This document shows positions 9,036 to 17,895 of a DNA stretch of 64,000 nt, piece after piece (positions within the stretch are counted from its first letter, which is position 1; each line of letters starts with the position of its first letter). Source of the DNA: Desulfosporosinus sp. Sb-LF (GTDB lineage Bacteria; Bacillota; Desulfitobacteriia; Desulfitobacteriales; Desulfitobacteriaceae); assembly GCF_004766055.1 (NCBI RefSeq), contig NZ_SPQR01000006.1:1-64000 (forward strand), read 5' to 3'. The notes under the pieces are model-generated. The model did not search any database and was not told where the DNA came from. It saw only the letters and a list, made by a program, of their open reading frames with translations. Both the position numbers and the translations under genes were made by a program.

Positions 9036-10361
9036 TTGCAAAAGGTATATGTACTCGATTCCAGTGTATTGCTGCATGACCCTTACGCAATCTTTAATTT
9101 TCAGGATAATGATGTTGTTATTCCCTATGTAGTGTTGGAGGAAATTGAAAGTAAGAAACGTCTTTTAGAAAATGTCGGTAGAGCTGCTCGAGAGGCTATC
9201 CGGCATCTTGATCGCTTAAGAGAAAAAGGTCAACTCTCTTTGGGCGTCCCCTCCCCAAATGGAGGAAAAATCAGGATCGAGCTCAATCATTACTCAAATG
9301 GAGTCTTGCCAGTAAACTCAGACGTGACATTGCCAGACAATCGAATTTTAGCGGTCACTTTGAATTTAGCACAGGAAGAACAGCGCGCCGTTATATTGGT
9401 TACCAAAGATATTGCTATGCGTGTTAAAGCGGATGCTTTGGGAATTTTAACAGAAGATTACTATAATGATAAAGTGATTTTGCCCCCGATTTTGGACGAG
9501 ATCGTAATATTGCCAATGGAGGATGCCGAGGTCGCTACCCTTTATCAAAATAAATCAATACCCTTACAGACACCCATGTCACCGAACCGCTGTACAAAAG
9601 CAGTTTTGAGTGATAATAGTGTCCTTCCTCTTATTTCGTCTTCGGATGGGAAAAAATTAATTTATAACATCGGCAAAAGGCTTGCTCCGTGGGATATTAG
9701 ACCCAAGAATCCGGAGCAGTCATGGGCTTTAGAAATGCTCAACAATCCGGAGATCACGTTGGTCAATTTGATGGGTCCGGCAGGAACCGGGAAGACGTTG
9801 CTTGCCTTAGCTAGTGGTTTGGAACAAACAGTTCATGGAGAATTATATATTAGAATGCTTTGTGCGCGACCGATTGTTCCTTTTGGTAAAGATATTGGGT
9901 TTCTACCTGGGGAGAAGGATCAGAAGGTTCGCCCGTATATGCAACCGATTTATGATAATCTTGAGTATTTACTTCGTTCTAAGCGAGAGAAAGAGCGCGA
10001 GAGAGGTAGCGAATCGATCGTTGACAGTGCCATTGATCTGCTCATCAAAAAGAGGCAACTGGAAATAGAGGTACTCACTTATATTCGGGGTCGCAGTATT
10101 CCTAATCAATTCATCATTATTGATGAGGCTCAAAACCTTTCGGCACATGAAGTAAAGACGATTATCACCCGAGCTGGCGAAGGAACGAAGATTGTACTTT
10201 GTGGAGATCCTGATCAAATTGATCATCCATATCTGGATAAGGAGAGTAACGGTCTTGCCCATCTAGCCTCGCGGTTAAATGGTCAATCTTTCTATGGTCA
10301 GGTACGACTGATTAGCGGGGAGCGAAGCGAACTTGCTACAAGGGCTGCGAGTTTGTTATAG
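9036..10361 (+). CDS. PIN domain-PhoH ATPase fusion (YlaK-like)
   Basis: 441 aa from the chosen start. An N-terminal PIN nuclease-like domain begins YVLDSSVLLHDP, with acidic residues spaced as in PIN folds. It is followed by a PhoH-type P-loop ATPase: Walker A GPAGTGKT near residue 247 and Walker B IIIDEAQNLS near 360. PIN-PhoH proteins are proposed RNA helicase/ribonucleases. TTG 9036 is preferred because GGAG stands 9 bases upstream. The frame stays open to TTG 8886, which would add 50 poorly conserved residues. The stop TAG (10359-10361) is followed within three bases by a family A repeat array. Confidence 0.87.
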   Translation: MQKVYVLDSSVLLHDPYAIFNFQDNDVVIPYVVLEEIESKKRLLENVGRAAREAIRHLDRLREKGQLSLGVPSPNGGKIRIELNHYSNGVLPVNSDVTLPDNRILAVTLNLAQEEQRAVILVTKDIAMRVKADALGILTEDYYNDKVILPPILDEIVILPMEDAEVATLYQNKSIPLQTPMSPNRCTKAVLSDNSVLPLISSSDGKKLIYNIGKRLAPWDIRPKNPEQSWALEMLNNPEITLVNLMGPAGTGKTLLALASGLEQTVHGELYIRMLCARPIVPFGKDIGFLPGEKDQKVRPYMQPIYDNLEYLLRSKREKERERGSESIVDSAIDLLIKKRQLEIEVLTYIRGRSIPNQFIIIDEAQNLSAHEVKTIITRAGEGTKIVLCGDPDQIDHPYLDKESNGLAHLASRLNGQSFYGQVRLISGERSELATRAASLL

Positions 10362-11107
10362 AGGGGACTTGTGTGAGGGACTTGTGTGACACAGCGCTCG
10401 GTGCCTACGACGCAGAGCAAACTAACCGTTCAAGCGACCGGCTTTGGGGAGCGGGGTTCCCGCCAAAAGCGCCGTCCTTGGCGCATTGGCGGCAGTGCAC
10501 GTCCTGTGCACTGCCCCGTGGCTGGGGTCGGTCGCTTGAACGGAAGTTTGCTGGGCTGCTTACGTAAAGACGTCGCGCTAGTGTCACACTGCGTCCTGGG
10601 CTTGGGTCGGGAGGACGTGGGGGGACGAAGGACGGACGGGAGATGGACCATTCGGGTGGACGGCACATTTCATGTGCGCCGTCTGGTGCGGGTAGGGGGA
10701 CTTGTGTGACACAGTGCTCGGTGCTTACGACGCAGAGCAAACTAACCGTTCAAGCTCCAGGCTTGTGGGAGCGGGGTGCCCGCCAGATGAGCCGTCCCTG
10801 GCTCACTGGCGGCAGCGCACGTCCTGTGCACTGCCCTGTATCTGGGGTCGAGTCGCTTGAACGGAAGTTTGCTAGGCTGCTTACGTAAAGACGTCGCGCT
10901 AGTGTCACACTGCGTCCCGGGCTTGGGGCAGGAGGACGTGGGGGGACGAAGGACGGATGGGAGAGGGACCATTTGGGTGGACGGCACATTTCATGTGCAC
11001 CGTCTGGTGCGGGTAGGGGGACTTGTGTGACACAGTGCTCGGTGCTTACGACGCAGCAAACTAACCGTTCAAGATCCCGGCTTTGGGGGACGGGGTGCCC
11101 GCCAGAT
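10362..11107. repeat. Family A structured repeat array: two full units plus a truncated third
   Basis: Unit starts (GGGGACTTGTGTGA...) lie near 10376 (with a 14-base partial duplicate before it), 10695 and 11016, a pitch of about 320 bp. Each full unit has a left arm (GCAAACTAACCGTTCAAGC) and a right arm (GCTTGAACGGAAGTTTGC) that pair over about 200 bp. Between the arms are a GCCAR...YTGGC helix and the hairpin GGCAGTGCAC-GTCCT-GTGCACTGCC. A GACGGCACAT hairpin closes the unit. The third unit breaks off at 11107. No transposase-like frame is present. Confidence 0.85.
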
Positions 11108-11941
11108 GAATAAGTGATCTAAGAAAGCAACTGAAAGATAGATCGAAAGAATAGATGCAGTTGAGAAAATTAAAAACCAATTTGTATTATAAAAGTAAAT
11201 AATATGAAGCTTATAGGAAAAATAATTAACAACGTAGATTGCTAGAATAATCATGGACTTCAACAGACGTTTCAGTTTTGAAAAATAGATAAATACCATG
11301 ATAGTTGCTACAAACAAATAATATAATAATGCTAGTACGTAGGGACTTCGTATAGGATCAGGAATGAAATTTCTTGAGTAATTTTGATATCCAGATAGAA
11401 TAAAACCCCATAATAGGGTAACTACATCCAGAGGAAACAATCCTAAAATTATGTAAAGATAGTACCTAAGTGGTCTAATACCGTTTAAGCTTTTTAAGTA
11501 ATTCCGTTTCGCCCACCAGAAGAATATAATCAACCCAATAACAGTCATCCATGTTCGGTACCAATTATGAGAATAGATACCTAAAGCCAGAAACAATTCT
11601 TCAATCAAACCGTATAATCCAGACAATAGAAAAATCCAATAATACTCCAAATTAAATACGGCAACTAAGAGGGCTGTTGCTGCTACTGTGAACTGTGAGA
11701 AAAGGTTTCCAGCAAGAACATCATCGAAAGGTGAGGTAAGAATAATCATGGGGTAGTAATTATAGGCTTTAAATATAATAAGTATCATGGTTTCGAAAAA
11801 AAGAACCAACCCTACCAAAGTCAAATAAAAGGCAAAAGCAAGTTTCCGCCTTTTGGCTTTGATAATTGAAACTATTACTTCAATAACGGTTGAAATCCCT
11901 AGTAGCACATACCAAATTGTATTAGTCCAGAAAAGGTTCAT
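11069..11941 (-). CDS. Hypothetical polytopic membrane protein, C-terminus supplied by a repeat
   Basis: 290 aa, not recognised. It has about eight strongly hydrophobic segments (around residues 9-27, 34-57, 78-122 as two, 130-142, 157-182, 202-222, 235-255, 262-285). The region is markedly more AT-rich than its neighbours, suggesting transfer or relaxed selection. The last residues, WRAPRPPKPGS, are encoded by the antisense of the truncated family A unit, so the original 3' end has probably been replaced by the repeat. The ATG follows AAAGGGAAG, and a hairpin with a T-run lies just upstream. Function unknown. Confidence 0.6.
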   Translation of the reverse strand: MNLFWTNTIWYVLLGISTVIEVIVSIIKAKRRKLAFAFYLTLVGLVLFFETMILIIFKAYNYYPMIILTSPFDDVLAGNLFSQFTVAATALLVAVFNLEYYWIFLLSGLYGLIEELFLALGIYSHNWYRTWMTVIGLIIFFWWAKRNYLKSLNGIRPLRYYLYIILGLFPLDVVTLLWGFILSGYQNYSRNFIPDPIRSPYVLALLYYLFVATIMVFIYFSKLKRLLKSMIILAIYVVNYFSYKLHIIYFYNTNWFLIFSTASILSIYLSVAFLDHLFIWRAPRPPKPGS

Positions 11942-11961
11942 TTAATACTTCCCTTTACTAC

Positions 11962-11989
11962 AAAATAAAAAACCGGACCCGTCTGTCCG
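11962..11989 (-). terminator. Minus-strand hairpin with T-run just upstream of the membrane-protein gene
   Basis: Read on the minus strand, CGGAC-AGACGG-GTCCG is followed by GTTTTTTATTTT. It lies about 20 bases before the ATG at 11941, so it either ends an upstream minus-strand transcript or acts as a leader attenuator. Confidence 0.55.
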
Positions 11990-12297
11990 ATGGTTATATT
12001 TTATCCCATAAGCCGTATTCCATTCACAACAATGTTCTACCTGTAAATTAATATAATCAACAATTAAACGGTACCAGTAAAAGCAAATGGCGCCCTTATT
12101 TTGTTTCCGTCTGTGATACTTTGGCGAGGTATCACCTTCATCGAGTCGATGATTTCGAGGTAACCTATTATTAAAACTACTCAATCCGACAGGATAAACG
12201 GGATTTCGCAGCAGGAAAAAGAAGGAATAGAGCGAAATCAGACTTAAGATTAGGTGAAACTCATAATTTTCAAGTAGGTTTAAAGGCGGTACTGCGA
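11990..12297. other. Unassigned AT-rich stretch between the membrane-protein gene and comEA
   Basis: No supported gene. On the minus strand it contains GTGATAC-n9-GTATCAC (about 12113-12136), upstream of the terminator-like hairpin at 11962-11989, so it could be a structured leader. No known riboswitch was recognised. A long minus frame through it runs into comEA and lacks a good start. On the plus strand AAGGCGGT near 12284 serves comEA. Confidence 0.35.
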
Positions 12298-12942
12298 ATG
12301 GAACGTAAGTTGCGCTATGTTTGGTGGTTTGTGATCGTGGGTTTTGTGGTTTTTGCCATTTGGAGGCTCTTTCTACCTCATGGTTCCAATGCTTATCTTC
12401 AGAAAACAGCTTCAAACCGAGAGATTGTCGTTTACGTAACTGGTGCAGTTGAGAAACCGGGACTGGTTCATTTAAATTCAGATGCACGCTTGGATGATGC
12501 CCTAAAGCAGGTATCTCCGTTGCAAGAGGCTAACCTTGAGAGTATGAATCCTGCGGAAAAACTTAAGGATGGACAGAAGGTATCTGTGCCGTACAAGAGC
12601 CCCCCTCTTGCTCAAGGGTCTGCGGTTATTGGTAATCCGAATTCGGCGGGTGTTAGTCCTGCTTCACAATCTGTTCCAACTCCTGCAGCCAGCCCAACGA
12701 CGGCTGCTAATCCTGCATCGGTTGCTGTACCAACACCCAGCGGAGGAAAGATTAACATTAATACTGCTGGCGCGGCTGAGCTGGACAAGCTCTCGGGGGT
12801 TGGTCCGGCATTGGCGGAACGGATTCTTCAATATCGAGCAGAACATGGGTTGTTTGCCAGGGCTGAGGACTTGAAAAACGTTTCAGGGATTGGGGACAAA
12901 ACGTATGAGAAGATGGCTGCACAAGTGACGGTTAGCCCATGA
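12298..12942 (+). CDS. comEA: ComEA, DNA-binding competence protein
   Basis: 214 aa. One N-terminal membrane segment (about residues 8-24), then a SLBB-type domain (IVVYVTGAVEKPGLV, about 43-57), a Ser/Pro/Ala-rich linker, and a C-terminal double helix-hairpin-helix domain beginning KININTAGAAELDKLSGVG. Binds incoming double-stranded DNA outside the membrane. The stop overlaps the comEC start (ATGA), implying coupling. comEB and comER, present between these genes in Bacillus, are absent. Confidence 0.93.
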   Translation: MERKLRYVWWFVIVGFVVFAIWRLFLPHGSNAYLQKTASNREIVVYVTGAVEKPGLVHLNSDARLDDALKQVSPLQEANLESMNPAEKLKDGQKVSVPYKSPPLAQGSAVIGNPNSAGVSPASQSVPTPAASPTTAANPASVAVPTPSGGKININTAGAAELDKLSGVGPALAERILQYRAEHGLFARAEDLKNVSGIGDKTYEKMAAQVTVSP

Positions 12943-15449
12943 AAGATCCCTGGATAGGACGAGCGGTGGCCCTTCTGGTCGGTGGGCTTTGTGGTGCATA
13001 TTTACCGGAAGAAGTACGTTTTTTTGTTTTCGGGATTCTGGTCATGCTCGGGGTACGCTTTGTATTTTGGCGACCCCGTGATTTTTTTGGCCGAGTGTTT
13101 CGCCCTGAGATTCTTTTGCTTGGAGTAAGCCTCTTGGTTGGCTTTGCATATGGGGCTTTAGCGGAGCGCACATTGCCAGAGCCTCTTATCTTGGACCATG
13201 TCGATATTATAGGTCAAATCAAAGACTGGAGTAGTTCTGAGGATAAGCTCGTGGGGGTTCTGCGTGTTGAGCAAGGTGAAGGCGGCGCGACGAAAAGTAG
13301 TGGGGATTCTTCTGCTAATTCTGGGCAAGAGCTAAAAGGTCAGACATATCGCCTGACGGTTTATGCTGATAAATTGGGTCAGATACCAGGGGAGTGGAAG
13401 CGAGTTCAGCCTGGGGATCGCATTAGTTTTCAAGCGCACTTGGAACGGCCGAAACCTCTTGGCACACCTGGTGCGTTTGATCTGCGGCTTTACGACGGAG
13501 TGAGGGGTTTAAGTGGTTCAATAAGCGCACAAGGGGGTGTGGTACTTCTTTCAGCGGGGGAGCCTAGTTTGACCTGGAAAATTCGCCAACAGGTTAGAAA
13601 TCAGCTTCAGCCCTGGGAGCCGGAAGATACGGGAGTCTTAGAGGGCATTTTCTTCGGAGATTCTAGTCGTATTCCGGAGTTGGTTCAAGAACGCTACAAA
13701 GTGACAGGCGTGCTGCACGTCTTTGCAGCTTCGGGATCCAATGTGGCCTTTGTGCTGGGGCTGTCTTGGCTGCTCCTGAGTTTTTTGCCGCAACAACTAA
13801 GGATTGGCGGAACAATCTTGATCCTTTTGCTTTATGCGGCACTTTGTGGGGGGAATGCTCCGATTGTCAGAGCGACTATTCTGGGAATCGCTGTTCTGCT
13901 TGGGCGTTTGGGGCGGGGAAAAGTGGCTACGCTGCGTTGGCTGTTCTTTGCCGCAGTATTGCTGTTTGCTCAGAATCCCTTAATAATTCAGGACCTTGGA
14001 TTTCAGCTTTCCTTTGCCGCTACCTGGGGGATTGTTGTACTAACCCCTTGGATTCTTAAGGGAAAGTGGCTTGAACACATCCCAGCTCTTGTTCGTTTTG
14101 CTGTTGCTGGTACACTGGCAGCGCAAGTAGCCACCCTTCCCCTTTTGATCTCTGCCTTTCATCGATTATCGTTGATCGGATTTTTTGCGAATGTCTTTAT
14201 CCTTTTTATCTTAGGTAGTGTGCTGGAAGTGGGGCTCATCGGGGTTTGCCTCTCTTTCTCAGGGGTGTTGTCTGCCCCGCTTTTTCAGGTGAGTTTATGG
14301 CTGCTAGGCGGGACGAATGCTATTCTGAAAATGTTGGCTGAATTACCCTACGCCGATGTTTGGGTTATTAACCCGGGGTCCCTCTTCTGGTTAATTTGGT
14401 ACGGTGGACTTGGAACTGTCCTCTGGGGGCGTAAACGCGTAATTTTTATAGCAAAGGGGAGGTTCCTTCGGCTTAGAAGAGGGTTGAAAACATTCGCCGC
14501 GGAGATTATTGAACGATGTCCTTGGGGAATTTGTCGACCATTGCTGTGTTTGAAGGCGAAAATGCCGTTTTGGCTAATAGGCAAAAATGGATTACCGGTT
14601 CGCTTTGCCGGTATAATGCTGATTGTTCTCTCCCTGTGGAGTCCTTGGAATTCGCGGAATGATTTAGAAGTGACCATGATCGATGTGGGTCAAGGAGATT
14701 CAATCTTAATTCGGACGCCTAAGAACCATGCTATATTGCTTGATGCAGGACCACGTAGCGAACGGTTTGATGCCGGGGAGCGAATTGTTCTTCCTTACTT
14801 ATTGCGAAGCGGAATTGGACATTTGGATGCAGTACTGATCACCCATGAACATCAGGATCATATCGGGGGAGTCCGGGCAGTAGTGGCTAATATCCCGACA
14901 GATTGGGTAGGGGTACCTGCAGTGGGGGACCGATTGAAAAGTGAGGAATGGAAGGTAGGTCTTCCCTTCGAGCTAACTAATCAGGCTGATCGGTTACGAA
15001 TGCTTCAGTTGGGAGATCGGATCGATCTTGATTCGGGGGCTTGGCTTGATGTGGTAGGTCCACATCAGGTGCTCGAAGGGACGCATTCAGATCAGAATAA
15101 CAATTCCTTGGTACTAAAGCTTAACTATTTAGGGCAAAGCATTTTGCTGACGGCAGATATGGAGCAAGAAGAAATGACCGACATCGCTGAAACGGGTGTG
15201 GATTTAGAGACTAACATTTTTAAAGAGCCGCATCATGGGAGTCGGTTTTCCCTTGTTCGGCCTTGGTTAGATGCTATTCATCCTCAAGCTGTATGGATCT
15301 CTGTAGGGAAAAACACGTTTGGCCATCCTTCGTTAGAAGTATTGCAGTATTGGGAAGATCGACACATTCCAGTTTATCGGACAGATGAACACGGAACCCT
15401 ACGGCTTCTGTTGGGCAAACGCGGAGTGGAAATCATTCCTGGTCGGTAA
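12939..15449 (+). CDS. comEC: ComEC/Rec2 DNA-uptake channel
   Basis: 836 aa. N-terminal DUF4131-type region with membrane segments, then the multi-spanning competence domain (VLHVFAASGSNVAFVLG), and a C-terminal metallo-beta-lactamase-like domain (MIDVGQGDSILI; THEHQDHIGG near residue 635; FKEPHHGS). Known members transport single-stranded DNA across the membrane, and the metallo-domain is a proposed nuclease. It overlaps comEA by four bases. Confidence 0.95.
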   Translation: MKDPWIGRAVALLVGGLCGAYLPEEVRFFVFGILVMLGVRFVFWRPRDFFGRVFRPEILLLGVSLLVGFAYGALAERTLPEPLILDHVDIIGQIKDWSSSEDKLVGVLRVEQGEGGATKSSGDSSANSGQELKGQTYRLTVYADKLGQIPGEWKRVQPGDRISFQAHLERPKPLGTPGAFDLRLYDGVRGLSGSISAQGGVVLLSAGEPSLTWKIRQQVRNQLQPWEPEDTGVLEGIFFGDSSRIPELVQERYKVTGVLHVFAASGSNVAFVLGLSWLLLSFLPQQLRIGGTILILLLYAALCGGNAPIVRATILGIAVLLGRLGRGKVATLRWLFFAAVLLFAQNPLIIQDLGFQLSFAATWGIVVLTPWILKGKWLEHIPALVRFAVAGTLAAQVATLPLLISAFHRLSLIGFFANVFILFILGSVLEVGLIGVCLSFSGVLSAPLFQVSLWLLGGTNAILKMLAELPYADVWVINPGSLFWLIWYGGLGTVLWGRKRVIFIAKGRFLRLRRGLKTFAAEIIERCPWGICRPLLCLKAKMPFWLIGKNGLPVRFAGIMLIVLSLWSPWNSRNDLEVTMIDVGQGDSILIRTPKNHAILLDAGPRSERFDAGERIVLPYLLRSGIGHLDAVLITHEHQDHIGGVRAVVANIPTDWVGVPAVGDRLKSEEWKVGLPFELTNQADRLRMLQLGDRIDLDSGAWLDVVGPHQVLEGTHSDQNNNSLVLKLNYLGQSILLTADMEQEEMTDIAETGVDLETNIFKEPHHGSRFSLVRPWLDAIHPQAVWISVGKNTFGHPSLEVLQYWEDRHIPVYRTDEHGTLRLLLGKRGVEIIPGR

Positions 15450-15564
15450 TGTAGATAATGAGGAAATTTCAAGTTTATTTCCAAAAATTATTGTATAGAT
15501 GTATAAAAAGGAAGAGTTGGGCAACAATAACAAGGAACATCTCTTTTCTCCTCCTCTTTCTTTT

Positions 15565-15603
15565 GCCCCTTCACGATCTCAGGAACGTGGAGGGCTTTTT
15601 TTA
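15565..15603 (+). terminator. Intrinsic terminator after comEC
   Basis: GCCCCTTCACG pairs with CGTGGAGGGC (one G-U), loop of about 10, followed by eight T (15596-15603). Confidence 0.85.
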
Positions 15604-15706
15604 TGTATTGCTTCCATGGCGTTTGCAAATGGCATCAGGAGGAATAAAATAGCGCTCTGGCTTTTTTGAGGAGTGTCCTTTAAAATGGGTACTGGGGGTG
15701 TTTGAG

Positions 15707-16726
15707 ATGCGTGAAATTGAACGAATTAAGGAAAACGTAACAAGGGGGAAAATACCGGCTGTTCATTTGTGGTATGGAGAGGATCGCTTCTTAATTCAAG
15801 AGGCATTAAAAGTCCTTAAGTCGTTCTATTTCATGACGGACCCTTCCGGAAGCGGAATCGAAGTTGTTTCCGCAAAGGAGTTGTCTCCAGCAACCATTTT
15901 AGAACGGGCCAATACGATGTCCTTCTTTGCGAATCGTCTCCTGATCGTTGAAGAGGTGCCCTATTTTCAGGACGGTCAGGGGGCCGACTTGGAACTATTC
16001 TTGGATTATTTCTCCAACCCTAACCCTGCTACCAGTCTCCTTTTCATTGCTGAAAGTGTGCACAGGGGAAGAAAATTTTATAAAGCGCTTGACCGTACTG
16101 GAGAGATCGTGGAATTCTGCGCGCCGAAACGATCGCAGGATTGGCTTGCCTGGGTTCAGTCGGAATTAAAGGCACGAGGGAAAACGATGGACGCTCAGGT
16201 TATGTCTCAATTTATTGAATGGGCAGGACATCATACCGGCGTTTTAAGCCAGGAATTAGATAAGCTCGTGATTTATTCTCAGGATCGCCAAAAAATAACG
16301 GAAGAAGACATTAAAGCCATTACAACCCGTACGATTGAGGCAAGCGTCTTTGATCTTTTGGATGCTGTGGCAGGTCGGTCCTCTTCAAAAGCTTTGCAGA
16401 CATTACATAAGGTGCTGCGTGAAGAGCATCCTTTGAAGGTTTTGACATTGCTGGTTCGTCAAGTACGGCTTCTTTTGGGTTGTAATGCCTTGCGAAAGCG
16501 TGGCGGGAATGTGGCAGAGGCTCCTTCTGCGCTAGGAATTTCACCCTATGAAGCACAAAAAGTCTGGCAACAATCTTTAAAGTTATCATCGGAAAAACTA
16601 GCTAAGGCGTTGACCGAGTGCTTGAAGACCGATTTGGCATTAAAGACTAGTGGCGGGGATCCGGGACTTTTGTTGGAGATGATGATTATAAGGTTTTGTG
16701 GGGAGGAAGGGGAGTCAGTTTATTAG
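15707..16726 (+). CDS. holA: DNA polymerase III delta subunit
   Basis: 339 aa, full length. The N-terminal AAA+-like region has WYGEDRFLIQEAL (about residues 22-34); ASVFDLLDAVAGR and the C-terminal collar follow. It opens the beta clamp within the clamp loader. ATG 15707 follows GGGGGTG by 6 bases; GTG 15698 is an in-frame alternative. The last codons (EEGESVY) lie in GAGGAAG...TTAG sequence that resembles the left end of family B elements, which starts right at this stop codon. Confidence 0.92.
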   Translation: MREIERIKENVTRGKIPAVHLWYGEDRFLIQEALKVLKSFYFMTDPSGSGIEVVSAKELSPATILERANTMSFFANRLLIVEEVPYFQDGQGADLELFLDYFSNPNPATSLLFIAESVHRGRKFYKALDRTGEIVEFCAPKRSQDWLAWVQSELKARGKTMDAQVMSQFIEWAGHHTGVLSQELDKLVIYSQDRQKITEEDIKAITTRTIEASVFDLLDAVAGRSSSKALQTLHKVLREEHPLKVLTLLVRQVRLLLGCNALRKRGGNVAEAPSALGISPYEAQKVWQQSLKLSSEKLAKALTECLKTDLALKTSGGDPGLLLEMMIIRFCGEEGESVY

Positions 16727-16905
16727 CCCGTTCGCACACGCTGCATCGCTATTCGCTTGATGCTAAAGCTAAAACACAAAACCTATAGGCTATTCTTGCC
16801 GCATGCTATGCCATCCTTGGCACCGCGGCATCAGTCCATCTCGGCATCTTGCCATCCATGGCGATGCTCTAACCGGACGGTTCCGTGGCGCGGGTCTGGG
16901 ATAGA
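16709..16905. repeat. Family B repeat, truncated copy overlapping the end of holA
   Basis: It shares CCGTTCGCACACGCT and the following bases with the 19.0-kb copy, and GCCATCCTTGGCACCGCGGC through GCCATCCATGGCGATGCTC with the 4.3-kb copy. The right terminal repeat is missing; similarity fades after CTAACCGGACGG. It ends just before the bidirectional terminator of rpsT. Confidence 0.7.
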
Positions 16906-16927
16906 CGATACTGTCTCGTTCATATTT

Positions 16928-16985
16928 AAAAAAGGCCACAAAAAAAGAAAGCGCATTTTCGCTTTCTTTTTTTGTGGCCTTTTTA
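16928..16985. terminator. Bidirectional terminator between holA and rpsT
   Basis: A very long perfect stem, AAAAAAGGCCAC...GAAAGCG against CGCTTTC...GTGGCCTTTT, with A-run and T-run on the two sides, so it can end transcription from both directions. The rpsT stop codon is embedded in its right end. Confidence 0.9.
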
Positions 16986-17255
16986 CCCGACTTGGGCAAA
17001 ATGCTTGCTGAATCTTCTCGTGAGACGAGATTTCTTGCGAGCTGCTAGGTTCTTATGAATCAAACCCTTGGAGGAGGCTTTATCCAAAGCACGAGTAGCC
17101 TTTTTCAAAGCGAGTTCAGCAGCCTCGGAATCCTTGCTGATTGATTCTTCAAAACGGCGTAGAATAGTCCGTAAGTAAGATTTAGCAGAGGCATTCTTAA
17201 TCGTGCGAGCTTTTTCCAACTCAACCCTTTTGATCGCGGATTTAATGTTTGGCAC
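16983..17255 (-). CDS. rpsT: 30S ribosomal protein S20
   Basis: 90 aa, basic. N-terminus MPNIKSAIKRVELEKART and the internal KKATRALDKASSKGLIHKN are typical of S20, which binds the 5' domain of 16S rRNA. GTG start, preceded on the minus strand by GGGGGTGA. Divergent from the neighbouring plus-strand genes, as in the conserved holA-rpsT arrangement. Confidence 0.97.
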   Translation of the reverse strand: MPNIKSAIKRVELEKARTIKNASAKSYLRTILRRFEESISKDSEAAELALKKATRALDKASSKGLIHKNLAARKKSRLTRRFSKHFAQVG

Positions 17256-17451
17256 TAATAGTCACCCCCTTTGGTTAAAATAATCCTTGAATTGTACACA
17301 AACTACATTTTAACATCAGGTTTGAAATTTATCAAGGGAATATAGGAAATAAATGATATAAATAAATTTTCCTATTTTGTTTACACTATGTTTGTATCTG
17401 AAAAACACTTTAGCAATGAAGTGAGAAATAAAAACGATGGGAGGTCTTTCA

Positions 17452-17781
17452 ATGTTAGGGATGATTGTACGGTTTGTTGTTTCGGCTGTGGTATTACTTT
17501 TGGTAAGTTGGATTGTTCCTGGACTTCGGGTGGCTGGTTTTACTGGAGCTTTGATTGCTGCCGTAGTGATTGCTCTATTGGGCTATGCTATTGAAAAGGC
17601 GTTCGGAAACAAGATTTCGCGGATGGGACGGGGATCGGTTGGATTTATTACGGCTGCTGTGGTAATTTATTTTAGCCAATTTCTTATCCCAGGCTACATT
17701 TCAGTCTCCATTATTGGTGCTTTGTTAGCTTCCCTAGTCATTGGGATTGTGGATAGCTTTGTCCCAACGACACTCCGTTAG
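17452..17781 (+). CDS. Holin-like four-helix membrane protein (phage holin superfamily IV type)
   Basis: 109 aa with four hydrophobic helices (about residues 4-22, 25-44, 62-80, 84-102), ending IVDSFVPTTLR. It matches the chromosomal PF04020-type family, whose function is unknown despite the name. ATG 17452 is chosen because GGGAGGT stands 6 bases upstream; ATG 17437 overlaps that site. It occupies the place where the spore protease gene gpr lies in Bacillus (between rpsT and spoIIP). Confidence 0.78.
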   Translation: MLGMIVRFVVSAVVLLLVSWIVPGLRVAGFTGALIAAVVIALLGYAIEKAFGNKISRMGRGSVGFITAAVVIYFSQFLIPGYISVSIIGALLASLVIGIVDSFVPTTLR

Positions 17782-17845
17782 TATCTACCTAATCTCTTCG
17801 CCCTTTAACACATTTTAAACGAAAAATATCTTTTTTGTTCTACCT

Positions 17846-17895
17846 AGGACTTGTCCTTCATACTTCTTCTATAAGAGGAAGGGGGGGCAAGTCCT
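17846..17895 (+). promoter_or_regulatory. Inverted repeat enclosing the spoIIP ribosome-binding site
   Basis: AGGACTTG (17846-17853) pairs perfectly with CAAGTCCT (17888-17895). The inner CCTTC...CTTC and GAGGAAGGGG can extend the stem, so the Shine-Dalgarno purine run would be buried in a hairpin ending one base before the TTG start. This could limit translation; no ligand or partner is apparent. Confidence 0.45.

Noticed and set aside
10362-11107. Insertion sequence or integron attC array
   Set aside because: No transposase or integrase frame, and the units lack the R'/R'' core sites of attC; the internal structure is multi-hairpin and the elements abut stop codons.
11990-12200. RNase P RNA or a known riboswitch on the minus strand
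   Set aside because: A short GGAATACGGCTTA-like stretch recalls the RNase P 3' part, but the universally conserved P4/J elements are absent, and no known riboswitch core was seen.
11942-12487. 181-aa minus-strand frame ending just before the membrane-protein gene
   Set aside because: It runs antisense through comEA, has no ribosome site and its composition is unlike a protein; part of it crosses a terminator-like hairpin.
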